A DNA stretch of 64,000 nucleotides from an uncultured Verrucomicrobiae bacterium (lineage in GTDB: Bacteria > Verrucomicrobiota > Verrucomicrobiia > Limisphaerales > UBA1096): positions 32,818 through 96,817 of the forward strand of contig CALJHX010000008.1 in NCBI GenBank assembly GCA_937770485.1, written 5' to 3'. Positions 56,867 through 64,000 of the stretch are shown here, one piece after another. The position numbers and the translations under genes are program-made. The notes beneath the pieces are model-generated. The model did no database searches. It was not told where the DNA came from and saw only the letters and a list, made by a program, of their open reading frames with translations. Numbering within the stretch: position 1 is the stretch's first letter; every line of letters begins with the position of its first letter.

Positions 56867-57254
56867 CGGTGACCCAGTCGATGTCATGCCGCTCGGCATA
56901 CTCGGAGAGCACGCGCTCGTTCTCGATCAGTATGGCCCGGACAATCGATGACTCGTCGGCGTGGCCAATGTGCGGCAAATGATTGGGGATAAGGCCAAGT
57001 TGCCTGTGGGCGTAAACCAATGCGTAGGCCGCCTCGGCTACGGCCACCAATGGCAGCGTGTCGTCGACACTCTCGACATAATCCTCGACTACGCCCGCCA
57101 AAAACTCAAGTTGCTCGGCCAGGTGGGGATACTTGGGTGCGTCAATCTCGGCGAACTCCAGTTTGAGGGCGGGAAGTTTTTTGTGGATTCCCTCGAGGAT
57201 TTTCGGTGTGATCTGCTCCGCGCCGTGATGGAGGAACTCCGCTATCTCTGACAT
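56856..57254 (-). CDS. DUF1232/YkvA-like protein
   Basis: A 132-residue protein beginning MSEIAEFLHHGAEQI. The segment LVAVAEAAYALVYAHRQLGLIPNHLPHIGHADESSIVRAILIENERVLSEY matches the DUF1232 (YkvA) pattern, in which a short hydrophobic stretch is followed by a Pro-rich loop ending in an Asp/Glu-rich part. YkvA-type proteins have no known function; many are membrane associated, although here the hydrophobic part is too short for a clear helix. ATG at 57254 is preferred to an in-frame TTG at 57290. Confidence 0.75.
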   Translation of the reverse strand: MSEIAEFLHHGAEQITPKILEGIHKKLPALKLEFAEIDAPKYPHLAEQLEFLAGVVEDYVESVDDTLPLVAVAEAAYALVYAHRQLGLIPNHLPHIGHADESSIVRAILIENERVLSEYAERHDIDWVTVKP

Positions 57255-57304
57255 GCATCCAAGGATGCGCTTGGAGGGGGCGAAACTCAAGTTCGTATTA
57301 ACTG

Positions 57305-58468
57305 ATGAACATAAAGCAAAAACTGGATGAATCGCGACAACGTCGTCGGCAATGGTATTGCCGCTGCGTGCGCTTGACCAAGTGGCTGGGCGTTGGAGTG
57401 CTCTTGTTGCTGGCGCTCCGGGAGGTGTTTTTCTCCGGGCCGTATCTGCCGTTGGCCAAGCCGCATGACGGGTTGATACTCGACATGCACTGTCACGTGG
57501 CAGGCATTGGCGCGGGCGGCAGCGGCTGTTTTGTTTCCAAGGAACTGCGGAATAATTTTCGGTTTAACATTTACCTGAAAGCGTTCGGCGTGACCGTGGC
57601 CGAGACGGAGGAAAAGGGGGACCAGTTGCTGGTGGAGCGCTTGGCCAAGGGGATCGGGGAGAGCCAGCGGGTGGGCGCGGCGATCGTTCTCGCGATGGAT
57701 GGCGCGGTGGATGCCAACGGCCAACTCGACCGCTCGCGGACGGAGTTTTACATCCCGAACGAGTTTGTCGCCGTCGAGACGGCCAAGTACCCGAACCTGT
57801 ATTTTGGGGCGAGCATCAATCCCCGACGCCCCGACGCGCTCGAACGGTTGCAGTGGGCCAAGGACAACGGAGCGCTGCTGCTCAAGTGGCTGCCGTCGAT
57901 ACAGTTCATCGATCCTGCTGACAAGGCGCACGAGCCGTTTTACCGGAAAATGGTTGCGTTGGATATGCCGTTGCTGACACACGCGGGGCAGGAGCGCTCG
58001 TTCACCCACGCGCGGGATGAGCTGTCCGACCCGGTGCGGCTGAAGCTGCCGCTGTCGCTCGGGGTGAAGGTGATCGTCGCTCACTCGGCGTCAACCGGGA
58101 AAAACGAGGGACAGGAGGACATCGACCGGCTGATCGGGATGCTCGGCGATTATCCGAATATTTACGCGGACATCTCGAGTATGACTCAGGCCAACAAGCT
58201 GGGATACCTGCGGCAGGCAATCACCGAGGAGCGACTCGGGGGGCGGCTGCTTTACGGTTCGGATTTTCCGCTCATCAATACCGCGGTGGTGTCGCCGTGG
58301 TTTTACCCGCTAAACCTGACGCGCAAACAGATGCAGTCGATCGGCGCGATCGGGAATCCGTGGGATCGCGATGTGGCGCTGAAAGAGGCGCTGGGCGTTC
58401 CGGCGGATGTCATGGGCCGCTCGGCGGCTTTTTTTGGGGTGCCGCTTGGCCAAGCGGCGGCGGATTAG
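57305..58468 (+). CDS. Membrane-anchored amidohydrolase family protein
   Basis: A 387-residue protein with a membrane helix near residues 27-45 (LGVGVLLLLALREVFFSG) and a TIM-barrel amidohydrolase (amidohydro_2 type) in the extracytoplasmic space. Metal-ligand signatures are visible: DMHCHVAG, the LTHAGQERSF His, VIVAHSAST and the YGSDFP Asp. Natural substrate unknown; related enzymes hydrolyse or decarboxylate aromatic and carboxylic compounds. The gene ends in AAAD with a full palindrome copy in its last codons. Its stop overlaps the dnaA stop by 4 bp in convergent orientation. Confidence 0.82.
   Translation: MNIKQKLDESRQRRRQWYCRCVRLTKWLGVGVLLLLALREVFFSGPYLPLAKPHDGLILDMHCHVAGIGAGGSGCFVSKELRNNFRFNIYLKAFGVTVAETEEKGDQLLVERLAKGIGESQRVGAAIVLAMDGAVDANGQLDRSRTEFYIPNEFVAVETAKYPNLYFGASINPRRPDALERLQWAKDNGALLLKWLPSIQFIDPADKAHEPFYRKMVALDMPLLTHAGQERSFTHARDELSDPVRLKLPLSLGVKVIVAHSASTGKNEGQEDIDRLIGMLGDYPNIYADISSMTQANKLGYLRQAITEERLGGRLLYGSDFPLINTAVVSPWFYPLNLTRKQMQSIGAIGNPWDRDVALKEALGVPADVMGRSAAFFGVPLGQAAAD
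58443..58456. repeat. Full 14-bp palindrome CGCTTGGCCAAGCG at a gene end
   Basis: Lies in the last codons of the amidohydrolase gene (read as PLGQAAAD), 10-25 bp from the convergent dnaA stop. Confidence 0.85.
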
Positions 58469-59838
58469 CGGCCAAGTTGGCCTTCAAGGTACCGGACGGC
58501 TTGTCGCACGTCGGTTTGCTGTTCCATGCGGTCGCGCACAAGGCGGCAGGCGTGCAGCACGGTACCGTGGTCGCGCCCGCCGAATGCCTCGCCGATGGAG
58601 TTGAGGGATTTACGGGTCATCTCGCGGGCCAGATACATGGCGATCTGGCGCGGGAAGGCGATGTTCTCCGGCCGGCGCCGGCTGGTCATATCGGCAAAGC
58701 GGATGTCGTAATGCTCGGCAACACGTTTCTGGATGTTCTCGATGGAAATGACCGTGCGCCCCTCCTCGTGCAACACGTCCTTGAGCAGACTCTCGACGGT
58801 ATTGGGAGTCACCGGCTTGCCGGTGAGGGATTGGTAGGAGGACACGCGAATCAGCGCGCCCTCAAGGCGGCGGATATTGGTGCGGATGCGCTTGGCAAGG
58901 AAACTCACCACTTCATCGGGCAAATCAACACTGAGGGTGAGAGCCTTGTTTCGCAGGATGGCCAGTCGCGTCTCGAAATCAGGCGGCTGCATGTCGGTGA
59001 CCAGACCCCACTCGAACCGAGAAACCAGGCGATTCTCGAGGTTCTTGATTTCATTGGCCGGCCGGTCGCAGGTCATCACGATCTGCTTGTGAGCCTCGTG
59101 CAGGGCGTTGAACGTGTGGAAGAATTCCTCCTGGATGCGTTCCTTGCCGGAGAGAAACTGAATGTCATCAATCAGGAGGACATCGGTATTGCGGTAGGTG
59201 CGTCGGAACTTGGCGAGGTCGTTGTTCTGAATCGCCTCAATGTATTTGTTGGTAAATTTCTCCGACGAAAGGTAGGAGACTTTCAACTTTGGGTTCTCCA
59301 TCAGGACATTATGGCCGATGGCGTGCAGCAAATGTGTTTTGCCCAGCCCCACTCCGCCGTAAAGAAACAGTGGATTGTACGAGCGCCCAGGCGATTGGGC
59401 CACGGCCAAGGCTGCGGCGTGCGCAAAGTTGTTGTTTTCGCCGACGACGAAGGCGGAAAATGTGTTTTTAGGGTTGAACAGTTTTTCCGAAGATGCGCGG
59501 GATTGGGCGGATGCTGTCTGCTTGGCCGGCTTGGCCCCGGTGACGGCGGGAGTGTCCGGGGTTTGGGCTGGAACACCCTTCTTGGCGCTCTCGTTCACCT
59601 TAAACTGAACGCTCAATTTCTTCCCGGTGATGTGAGCCAACACATCCTGAAGCAGATCTAGATAATTATCCTTGAGCCAGACAGCGCAAAACTCATTGGG
59701 AACAATTAGGAGGGCTGTTTCCCCATCAATGGTGCCGGGTTGGATGGGGTCAAACCAAAGGTTGAAGAGATCTGGGTTGACCATGGTACGCAAGGTTTCA
59801 CTTGCCTGCGTCCATGTTTTTTCAAAAGTATTGTTCAT
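58465..59838 (-). CDS. dnaA: Chromosomal replication initiator protein DnaA
   Basis: ATP-dependent initiator that binds DnaA boxes and melts the origin. The 457 residues comprise domain I (WLKDNYLDLLQDVLAHI), a short linker, the AAA+ domain (Walker A GGVGLGKTHLL at about residue 162; Walker B LLIDDIQFL; RFEWGLVTDMQPPDFETRLAI) and domain IV with the helix-turn-helix (DVRQAVRYLEGQL end, and GGRDHGTVLHACR, the DnaA-box-reading motif). The ATG at 59838 faces the origin-like intergenic region. No dnaN follows; the upstream neighbour is glnB on the same strand after 450 bp. Confidence 0.96.
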   Translation of the reverse strand: MNNTFEKTWTQASETLRTMVNPDLFNLWFDPIQPGTIDGETALLIVPNEFCAVWLKDNYLDLLQDVLAHITGKKLSVQFKVNESAKKGVPAQTPDTPAVTGAKPAKQTASAQSRASSEKLFNPKNTFSAFVVGENNNFAHAAALAVAQSPGRSYNPLFLYGGVGLGKTHLLHAIGHNVLMENPKLKVSYLSSEKFTNKYIEAIQNNDLAKFRRTYRNTDVLLIDDIQFLSGKERIQEEFFHTFNALHEAHKQIVMTCDRPANEIKNLENRLVSRFEWGLVTDMQPPDFETRLAILRNKALTLSVDLPDEVVSFLAKRIRTNIRRLEGALIRVSSYQSLTGKPVTPNTVESLLKDVLHEEGRTVISIENIQKRVAEHYDIRFADMTSRRRPENIAFPRQIAMYLAREMTRKSLNSIGEAFGGRDHGTVLHACRLVRDRMEQQTDVRQAVRYLEGQLGR

Positions 59839-59839
59839 C

Positions 59840-60288
59840 GGGGGGGGTATAGCAGGGTTATGCAGTTGTTATTCACTCTCTACCATCGTGACCTTGGAAC
59901 AAAGGCATCCCATTTGGCGTTGATTGCTGAAAAGGGGTTGAAAATCGTCTCGGAAAAAGCTCCGCCTCGACTTCTAAAAATGATAGATTATAAATCATAA
60001 ACTTATGGTTACCAGTTGGTTGGGTCACTCCAAAAGGTAGGTTGTTTGTCTCGGTTGGGTTGCATTTTGTGGCGCGACTGAACCACTCGGTGCGCTGGGC
60101 AATGTATTACCAACGCCGTGTCTTATCCAGCGTAAGCTATTAACTTTTATCCACACTTTATTCACACTTAAAACTACTGAAAGCACCTGCTTGCGATTTA
60201 TTGGGTTCGCCGTACCCAACTCTCGTTCTCAGTTGCTTACATCGAGCGCTGAAAATAAAACCGGAGGCGGGTTGGCGCAGAAGAGCCC
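59840..60288. other. Candidate replication origin between dnaA and glnB
   Basis: The largest gene-free stretch (about 450 bp). It contains three DnaA-box-like 9-mers in one orientation: TTATCCAGC at 60123-60131, a perfect TTATCCACA at 60147-60155 and TTATTCACA at 60158-60166, with a weaker TTATTCACT at 59869-59877. An A/T-rich, partly palindromic tract at about 59970-60000 (a possible unwinding element) lies closer to dnaA. The location next to dnaA, box spacing and AT content together suggest oriC, but bioinformatic or experimental proof is absent here. No coding frame of quality was seen in it. Confidence 0.6.
60123..60166 (+). promoter_or_regulatory. Cluster of three DnaA boxes
   Basis: A mismatched box (TTATCCAGC, 60123-60131), a consensus box (TTATCCACA, 60147-60155) and a one-mismatch box (TTATTCACA, 60158-60166), all on the same strand. 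The last two are only 2 bp apart, which favours cooperative DnaA binding and might also autoregulate dnaA, whose start is about 285 bp away. Confidence 0.65.
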
Positions 60289-60708
<420 letters not shown>

Positions 60709-60798
60709 TTATAAATAAAAGTTTTTACTGTTTCTGTCGTAAACATACTTGACACAGAAAAAAGATCGGGCTGCGAAGTCATCATCAGCATCGCATGT

Positions 60799-61095
60799 TC
60801 AGTCGCCAAACAGCTTGTTAAATGTCCCCTTGGCTTCCTCCACCCGCTTGTTCGCGCCGATGCTTCCCGACCAGTCGCATTGCGCGAAGTCGAAGTATTC
60901 ACAGAAGTTCGACCGTTTTTTTTCCGTCACTGGTTCGGCTCGGCGCTCGCGGCATTGGTACGCCACACCGCGGTCGTGGAAAAGGCAATTGAGGCAGGCG
61001 CGCAAATCCTCGTTGCAGCCGGGGCAGACATCACTGCGGCCGGGTTGACCGTCGATTGTCCATTCCGTACCGCAGTTGTGGCAATGCCGGTTCAT
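60799..61095 (-). CDS. Cysteine-rich zinc-ribbon-like protein
   Basis: A 98-residue protein with an N-terminal CHNCGTEW, then CPGCNED, then CLNCLFHDRGVAYQCRERRAEPV and FCEYFDFAQCDW. The first two CxxC pairs form a typical zinc ribbon; the second part has a further Cys group, so two metal sites are possible. It resembles conserved short proteins of unknown function found near metabolic genes. ATG at 61095 follows the dxs stop by 5 nt on the same strand, so it is in the xseB-dxs transcript. Confidence 0.72.
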   Translation of the reverse strand: MNRHCHNCGTEWTIDGQPGRSDVCPGCNEDLRACLNCLFHDRGVAYQCRERRAEPVTEKKRSNFCEYFDFAQCDWSGSIGANKRVEEAKGTFNKLFGD

Positions 61096-61100
61096 CGTAG

Positions 61101-63125
61101 TTACCCGCCGACCGCATGGCCAAGCGCCGGGTTGGGCATCGCGCTGGCTTCGCTCGCTTGGCCAAGCGCTTGGCGGATTTTTTCAGCCGTGTTGGCACCG
61201 GTGAGGCCGTGCTTTTCACGCAGGTAACCCACCGACGATGCGTGCTCGATGAACTGGTCCGGCCAGCCGATGCGCACCACCGGCGTGGTGATGCCGCAGT
61301 CGCCCAAATGATCGCGCACGATGCTGCCGTAGCCGCCCTTGATCACGTGATCCTCGATGGTGACAATCACGTCCGCCGCCTGTGCGAAAAACTCGGTGGT
61401 GCCGCCGTCGATCGGCTTGGTGAAACGCGGATTGATAATTGCGGCATCGATGTTTTCCGCGCCGAGTTCCTCGATGGCCTTGTCGGCGATCCCACGCATC
61501 GGGCCAAGCGGGAAGAAGGCCACTTTCGGTTTGCCGCTGTTGGAGAAATTTTGCCGCACCTCGGCCTTGCCGATCTCGATCAGCGCCGGTTGTTCCTTCA
61601 CCGCGACGCCCTCGCCGCTGCCGCGCGGGTAGCGGATGAAGGCCGGTTGGTTTTGATGGGTGGCAGTGAACATCATGTCGGCCAACTCGTCCTCGTCGCC
61701 GGGCGCCATCGCGATGATGCCGGGCACGCAGCTCAGGTACGCGATGTCGAACAACCCGTGATGTGTCGGCCCGTCGTTGGCCGAGAGTCCGGCACGGTCC
61801 ATGCAGAACGTCACCGGAAGGTTTTGCAGCGCGACGTCGTGGATGATCATGTCGTAAGCGCGCTGCAGGAAGGTCGAGTAAATGGCGCAGACCGGTCGGT
61901 AACCCATCGTGGCCATGCCGGCGGCAAACAGCACGGCGTGCTCCTCGGCGATGCCGACGTCGAAGTAGCGATCCGGCATGGCTTTCTCCAGTGCCGAGAG
62001 ACCGGTGCCGCTGGGCATCGCGGCGGTGATGCCGACGACCGAGGTGTCTTTTTTGCAAAGCTTTACCATGGTCTGCCCAAACACATCCTGATATTTCGGG
62101 GGTGTGCCGGGCTTGGAGGGGAGGCTTTCGCCGGTGGCCGGGTCGTATCCGCCGGTGCCGTGAAATTTCTCCGGATGATCCAGGGCAGCGTTGAAGCCCT
62201 TGCCCTTCTTGGTGATCACGTGGATGACGATCGGCTGGTCGCACGTCTTGGCGAACTCGAGCGTCTCGATCAGCAGTGGCAGGTCGTGCCCGTCGATGGG
62301 GCCAAGGTAGCGCACGCCAAATTCCTCGAATACAAGGCTGCTACCGAAGCCACCGCGGCCGTCGCTGTCCAGCGTCTCATCATTGTGCTGCAGCGCCGCC
62401 TGCGTGACGGTGCCCTTGAGGGCTTCCTGCCCCTTGAGGCCCAGCCGCAGCGCCAGTTTTCCCGAGGGCACTTTGGAGATGAACTTCTGCAGGTCGCGGG
62501 TGATCTTGTTGTAGCCCGGGTTGGTGATCAGCTTGTTGAGGTAGGTCGAGATGGCGCCGACGTTCTTGGCGATGGACCACTCGTTATCGTTGAGGATGCC
62601 GACAAACTTTTTCGTCGTGTGCGCGATGTTATTCAGCGCCTCGAACGAGATGCCGTTGGTCAGCGCCGCGTCGCCGAAGACGCAGATGACGTTCTCGTCG
62701 CTGCCGCGCTGGTCGCGCGCGGCGGCCATGCCCAGTGCCGCCGACAATGCCGTGCCGGCGTGGCCGGCGCCGTAGCTGTCGTGCTCGCTTTCGGTGCGCA
62801 GCGCGAAGCCGTTCAGCCCGTCGGTGGTGCGGATGGTGCGGAAGCGCTCCTTCCGGCCGGTGAGTAGCTTGTGCACGTAAGACTGGTGGCTGACGTCCCA
62901 GACGAACTTGTCCCTCGGCGTCTCGAACACGCGATGCATCGCCAGCGTCAACTCCACCACGCCGAGGTTCGGGCCGAGGTGGCCGCCGTTCTTCGACAGG
63001 CCGTTGATCAATTCCTCGCGCAGTTCCTTCGCCAGTTTCTCGAGTTGCTTGACCGTCAACTTCTTGACGTGGGCAGGGTGGTCCACCATGTCGAGGTAGC
63101 GATTGGGTGTTTTGACTTTTGCCAT
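61101..63125 (-). CDS. dxs: 1-deoxy-D-xylulose-5-phosphate synthase
   Basis: Condenses pyruvate and glyceraldehyde 3-phosphate with thiamine diphosphate, the entry step of the MEP isoprenoid pathway. The 674 residues (about 620 in E. coli) include KNGGHLGPNLGVVELT, the DVSHQSYVHKLLTGR segment, the TPP motif GDAALTNG followed by NDNEWSI, and a second domain with GIAEEHAVLFAAG and the FCMDRAGLSANDGPTHHG region. The usual GDG of the TPP motif is GDA, as also recalled from chlamydial Dxs. xseB ends 1 nt upstream. A full palindrome is in its 3' part. Confidence 0.94.
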   Translation of the reverse strand: MAKVKTPNRYLDMVDHPAHVKKLTVKQLEKLAKELREELINGLSKNGGHLGPNLGVVELTLAMHRVFETPRDKFVWDVSHQSYVHKLLTGRKERFRTIRTTDGLNGFALRTESEHDSYGAGHAGTALSAALGMAAARDQRGSDENVICVFGDAALTNGISFEALNNIAHTTKKFVGILNDNEWSIAKNVGAISTYLNKLITNPGYNKITRDLQKFISKVPSGKLALRLGLKGQEALKGTVTQAALQHNDETLDSDGRGGFGSSLVFEEFGVRYLGPIDGHDLPLLIETLEFAKTCDQPIVIHVITKKGKGFNAALDHPEKFHGTGGYDPATGESLPSKPGTPPKYQDVFGQTMVKLCKKDTSVVGITAAMPSGTGLSALEKAMPDRYFDVGIAEEHAVLFAAGMATMGYRPVCAIYSTFLQRAYDMIIHDVALQNLPVTFCMDRAGLSANDGPTHHGLFDIAYLSCVPGIIAMAPGDEDELADMMFTATHQNQPAFIRYPRGSGEGVAVKEQPALIEIGKAEVRQNFSNSGKPKVAFFPLGPMRGIADKAIEELGAENIDAAIINPRFTKPIDGGTTEFFAQAADVIVTIEDHVIKGGYGSIVRDHLGDCGITTPVVRIGWPDQFIEHASSVGYLREKHGLTGANTAEKIRQALGQASEASAMPNPALGHAVGG
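61155..61168. repeat. Full 14-bp palindrome CGCTTGGCCAAGCG with overlapping half-copy
   Basis: Lies in the last codons of dxs (read on the minus strand as ALGQASEA). The right half CAAGCGCTTGGC makes a second, overlapping palindrome (CCAAGCGCTTGG, 61162-61173). Confidence 0.85.
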
Positions 63126-63126
63126 G

Positions 63127-63384
63127 TTAAAATTCGACTGAGTCGTCGTCGACGAGTTCGTCTTCGCCGTCGGCGTTGGGTTGCAGTTTCTGTATTTTCA
63201 GCTCGGCTGCCTCGAGCTTGGCTTGGCAGCCCTTGGCTAGGCGCGTGCCTTCCTCGTAGCGCTCGAGCAGCCTCTCGAGAGGCAGATCGTCGCCCTCCAT
63301 CTCCTTGACGATGTCTTCGAGTTTTTTCAGCCCCTCCTCAAAGGGTAACTCATCCGTTGGGTTGTCTTTTTTTTTCGCGGCCAC
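63127..63384 (-). CDS. xseB: Exodeoxyribonuclease VII small subunit
   Basis: Small helical subunit (85 residues) of exonuclease VII, which degrades single-stranded DNA from both ends. The family core LPFEEGLKKLEDIVKEMEGDDLPLERLLERYEEGTRLAK is intact; a Lys-rich N-terminus and an acidic C-terminal tail (DGEDELVDDDSVEF) are added. xseA is not in the window. The stop is 1 nt before dxs, so the two are translated together, a linkage seen in many bacteria. Confidence 0.94.
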   Translation of the reverse strand: MAAKKKDNPTDELPFEEGLKKLEDIVKEMEGDDLPLERLLERYEEGTRLAKGCQAKLEAAELKIQKLQPNADGEDELVDDDSVEF

Positions 63385-63426
63385 GCGACCGGCAAGCTAA
63401 AGCAGCTTGGCCAAGCGGACAAGCGG

Positions 63427-64000
63427 TTAGGAGAGGACAGGTCGCACCACTTGGCCGTGCACGTCTGTCAGTCGGTGGTGGCGGCCTTGGAACTTGAAGG
63501 TCAACTGCTCGTGATCGATGCCGAGCAGATGCAGGATTGTGGCCTGAAAATCGTGCACATGCACCGGGTCGCGGGTGACGTTGTAGGCGAAGTCGTCCGT
63601 CTCGCCGTGGATGAAGCCCGGCTTCACCCCAGCCCCGGCCATCCAGACCGTGAAGGCGCGACCGTGGTGGTCGCGGCCGTACTTGGGCGAATCCACCTCG
63701 CCCTGCACGTACGGCGTGCGGCCGAATTCCCCGGCCCAAATCACCAACGTGTCCTCCAGCAAACCGCGCATCCGCAAATCCTGGATCAGCGCCCCGGAGG
63801 CCATGTCAGTGTCGTCGCACTGCATCCGCAATTGCTGAGACAAGCTGCCGTGCGTGTCCCAGCCAACATGGAACAACTGGATGAATCGCACGCCGCGCTC
63901 GGCCAGACGCCGCGCAAGGATGCAGTTCGCCGCGTACGTGCCGGGCGTGCGCGAATGTTTGCCATACAGGTCAAAAACATGATCTGGCTCGTCACTGAGA
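63427..64000 (-). CDS. DUF1501 protein, C-terminal part (5' end outside window)
   Basis: The frame is open to the right edge and ends at 63427. The sequence from [26 protein letters not shown] through [50 protein letters not shown] and [19 protein letters not shown] is nearly parallel to the DUF1501 gene at 50186 but clearly a separate paralogue. A DUF1553 partner would be expected beyond the edge. The 42-bp spacer to xseB contains a CTTGGCCAAG core. Confidence 0.9.
   Translation of the reverse strand, partial: LSDEPDHVFDLYGKHSRTPGTYAANCILARRLAERGVRFIQLFHVGWDTHGSLSQQLRMQCDDTDMASGALIQDLRMRGLLEDTLVIWAGEFGRTPYVQGEVDSPKYGRDHHGRAFTVWMAGAGVKPGFIHGETDDFAYNVTRDPVHVHDFQATILHLLGIDHEQLTFKFQGRHHRLTDVHGQVVRPVLS

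Noticed and set aside
61116..62867. A 583-residue plus-strand frame opposite dxs
   Set aside because: It is antisense to dxs, with no domain and no ribosome-binding site.

Overview
The window reads as a chromosomal segment of a Verrucomicrobiota bacterium (PVC superphylum), probably a free-living aquatic or marine member. The evidence is the gene families: two large secreted proteins with a planctomycete-type cytochrome c domain plus DUF1549/DUF1553, two DUF1501 proteins (one cut by the right edge), three PQQ-type beta-propeller proteins, a ThuA-like protein, a prepilin-like protein with a C-terminal processing motif, GYF_2 (DUF4339) membrane proteins and an FG-GAP/ASPIC-UnbV protein. No rRNA, tRNA, CRISPR array, phage or transposase was seen. 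Most of the window is GC-rich; the sdhCAB block (about 5.4-9.4 kb) is visibly richer in A and T.

Layout. 0-5.4 kb: truncated PQQ propeller gene (-), proB-mazG (+), and a lipoprotein fusing a beta-lactamase-fold hydrolase to a NamZ-type muramidase (-). 5.5-9.4 kb: sdhC-sdhA-sdhB (+). 9.4-19.1 kb: glyS (-), FG-GAP/ASPIC protein (+), hemW with a small membrane protein (-), an M29-like aminopeptidase, a ThuA-like protein, a stand-alone OvoA-type methyltransferase and a PQQ propeller protein (+), closed by a strong bidirectional terminator. 19.2-26.5 kb: a very large secreted repeat protein broken by a frameshift, a prepilin-like protein and a SLC13-type transporter also broken by a frameshift (all -). 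26.6-30.7 kb: RodZ-like protein and a DUF1549/DUF1553 cytochrome protein (+). 30.7-35.4 kb: TIGR01777 epimerase (-), trpD, then a run of small membrane proteins (GYF_2, DUF2752 and an unknown) ending in a truncated TIR gene behind a near-consensus sigma-70 promoter (+). 35.3-39 kb: scpA-scpB-pheA-kdsD operon (-). 39-47 kb: NfeD protease, gamma-glutamylcyclotransferase-like protein, TolB-propeller/M28/PDZ peptidase, GNAT protein, pyrF and a LysR regulator. 47-56.5 kb: DUF1549/DUF1553 plus DUF1501 pair, CDP-alcohol phosphatidyltransferase, a PHM-like copper monooxygenase with a cytochrome-type motif, a HEAT-like protein and a PQQ propeller protein (+). 56.5-64 kb: small proteins, an amidohydrolase, dnaA with an origin-like intergenic region, glnB, a zinc-ribbon protein, xseB-dxs and a partial DUF1501 gene.

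The most unusual property is not a gene. The 10-bp palindrome CTTGGCCAAG, often extended to CGCTTGGCCAAGCG, was counted at 23 sites by eye, inside genes in all three reading frames and in intergenic DNA, where roughly 0.1 would be expected by composition. It behaves like a highly iterated palindrome comparable in style to cyanobacterial HIP1. A second theme is frame breaks: four loci carry shifts that each fit one extra base, and scpB carries a one-base-short unit in a 15-bp coding repeat that turns an acidic tail into a basic one.
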